A stretch of 29,838 bases of DNA from a virus. How positions within the stretch are numbered: the stretch's first letter is position 1; each line of letters opens with the position of its first letter. Location: positions 1-29,838 of IMG/VR virus record IMGVR_UViG_3300005340_000068, one strand, 5' to 3'. Positions 29,351-29,838 of the stretch are shown in pieces. The notes beneath the pieces are model-generated. The model saw nothing but the letters and a program-made list of their open reading frames with translations, had not been told where the DNA came from and ran no database searches. Both the position numbers and the translations under genes were made by a program.

Positions 29351-29747
29351 TCAGCAGTTCGTCCTTCTCATGGTCCTCAAGTGCACTGGCCAGAATGCGG
29401 GCGCGCAGAGCAATAAACAAGGATTCAAAATGCTTATACACAGCTTCAATCTCAACTAATTTGCCGCGGGTCTTCTCATTTTCGAGCGCGAGCTTGTCGG
29501 CTTCCTCGGTTGTTTTACGCAAACGCTCCGCGCCAAGTTCATCGCTGTCCCTGCGCTGGTATTCGATGAAGGCGAGCAGCGCCTCGAAGAGCGAAACCTT
29601 CCCGCCGACCGGCTTTGGGATGTGGCCTTGCGTGGAAAGATTGAAAATATGCCTCTCGGATAGCTGCAAAAGCACCGCCAGCTTGGTCAGTGTAATCTTA
29701 ACGCCATCAGCGGCTTTCAATTCAGCCGGATCAATTTGTCTTGACAT
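29238..29747 (-). CDS. terminase small subunit, Nu1-like
   Basis: A 169-residue protein with a winged helix-turn-helix at the N-terminus (KITLTKLAVLLQLSERHIFN, 17-36, then GHIPKPVGGKVSL), a coiled coil (LRKTTEEADKLALENEKTRG) and a C-terminal acidic/Pro-rich tail. This is the layout of lambda Nu1, which binds the packaging site and recruits the large subunit. It is the first late gene, with the Shine-Dalgarno AAGGA 4 bases before its ATG. The C-terminal coding overlaps the large-subunit gene by 113 bases. Confidence 0.85.
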   Translation of the reverse strand: MSRQIDPAELKAADGVKITLTKLAVLLQLSERHIFNLSTQGHIPKPVGGKVSLFEALLAFIEYQRRDSDELGAERLRKTTEEADKLALENEKTRGKLVEIEAVYKHFESLFIALRARILASALEDHEKDELLNDLRGIKSHDLSEPGGLGPDNAPAAGNPDPAATLQRS

Positions 29748-29756
29748 GAAATCCTT

Positions 29757-29775
29757 AAAAACGGCCTAATGGCCG
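29757..29775 (-). terminator. hairpin with a T-run just before the small-terminase ribosome site
   Basis: On the minus strand: CGGCC-ATTA-GGCCG (29775-29762) followed by five Ts (29761-29757), then AAGGA and the ATG at 29747. It looks like a short intrinsic terminator placed between any upstream promoter and the late genes. It may end the upstream unit, or it may be a control point opened by an antiterminator before late expression. Confidence 0.45.
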
Positions 29776-29838
29776 GTATTCCCGATTGTAATGGTCAAAT
29801 TTCCCTATAGCTAGCCTAACGCGTCAAGTCGGGTAACC

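Noticed and set aside
1-29838. Diversity-generating retroelement acting on the fibres
   Set aside because: No reverse transcriptase and no template/variable repeat pair was found.
1-29838. CRISPR arrays, tRNA or rRNA genes, insertion sequences
   Set aside because: No regularly spaced repeats, cloverleaf structures, conserved rRNA segments or transposase motifs were recognised by eye.

Overview
The window is most of a tailed-phage (siphovirus-type) genome or prophage. A lambda-like morphogenesis operon runs on the minus strand from the right edge (about 29750) to about 1794. At the left end are two plus-strand genes plus the 3' end of a third. Bacterial host clues are indirect: long secreted-type proteins very rich in Thr, Asn, Ser and Gly, weak or absent Shine-Dalgarno sites, and GC-rich codon use. 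These recall Verrucomicrobiota and their phages, but this is inference; no host marker gene is present.

Layout. Positions 2-804 (+): the end of an unknown gene coupled to a GNAT-fold protein resembling phage Mom-type DNA-modification proteins. Positions 818-1792 (+): a tyrosine recombinase of the integron-integrase (IntI) subtype. Positions 29747-22501 (-): small terminase, GpA-type large terminase, a beta-domain/connector protein, lambda-type portal, a fused prohead protease and HK97-fold capsid protein, a strong terminator, then a small capsid-adjacent protein. Positions 18262-22595 (+): an opposite-strand cassette embedded in the late region, with a TPR-glycosyltransferase, three small unknown genes, an FkbM methyltransferase and a GT4-like glycosyltransferase. 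Positions 18219-11426 (-): head-tail joining and tail genes, including tail tube, likely assembly chaperone, tape measure and tail-tip proteins. Positions 11429-2703 (-): four very large fibre or adhesin proteins, ending in a beta-helix/SGNH-hydrolase protein. Positions 2706-1794 (-): three small proteins, two of them membrane-associated, in the place where a lysis cassette might lie.

How it fits together. The late genes are tightly coupled, with many ATGA or GTGA stop/start overlaps. The plus-strand cassette splits the late operon between capsid and connector genes. A bidirectional-looking terminator lies on its capsid side, and a 42-base divergent promoter region lies on its tail side.

The strongest unusual signals are these. 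(1) Four consecutive fibre-type proteins each begin with a good Sec signal peptide at a start fixed by stop/start overlap, which is unexpected for virion proteins. (2) A glycosylation-type cassette lies in the same phage as very Ser/Thr/Asn-rich fibres. (3) The integrase is of the integron type. (4) There is a Mom-like protein. (5) An ACCATAA/CGGTTAT motif occurs at both plus-strand cassette promoters. No endolysin, repressor or replication gene was recognised. No tRNA, rRNA, CRISPR array or insertion sequence was seen.
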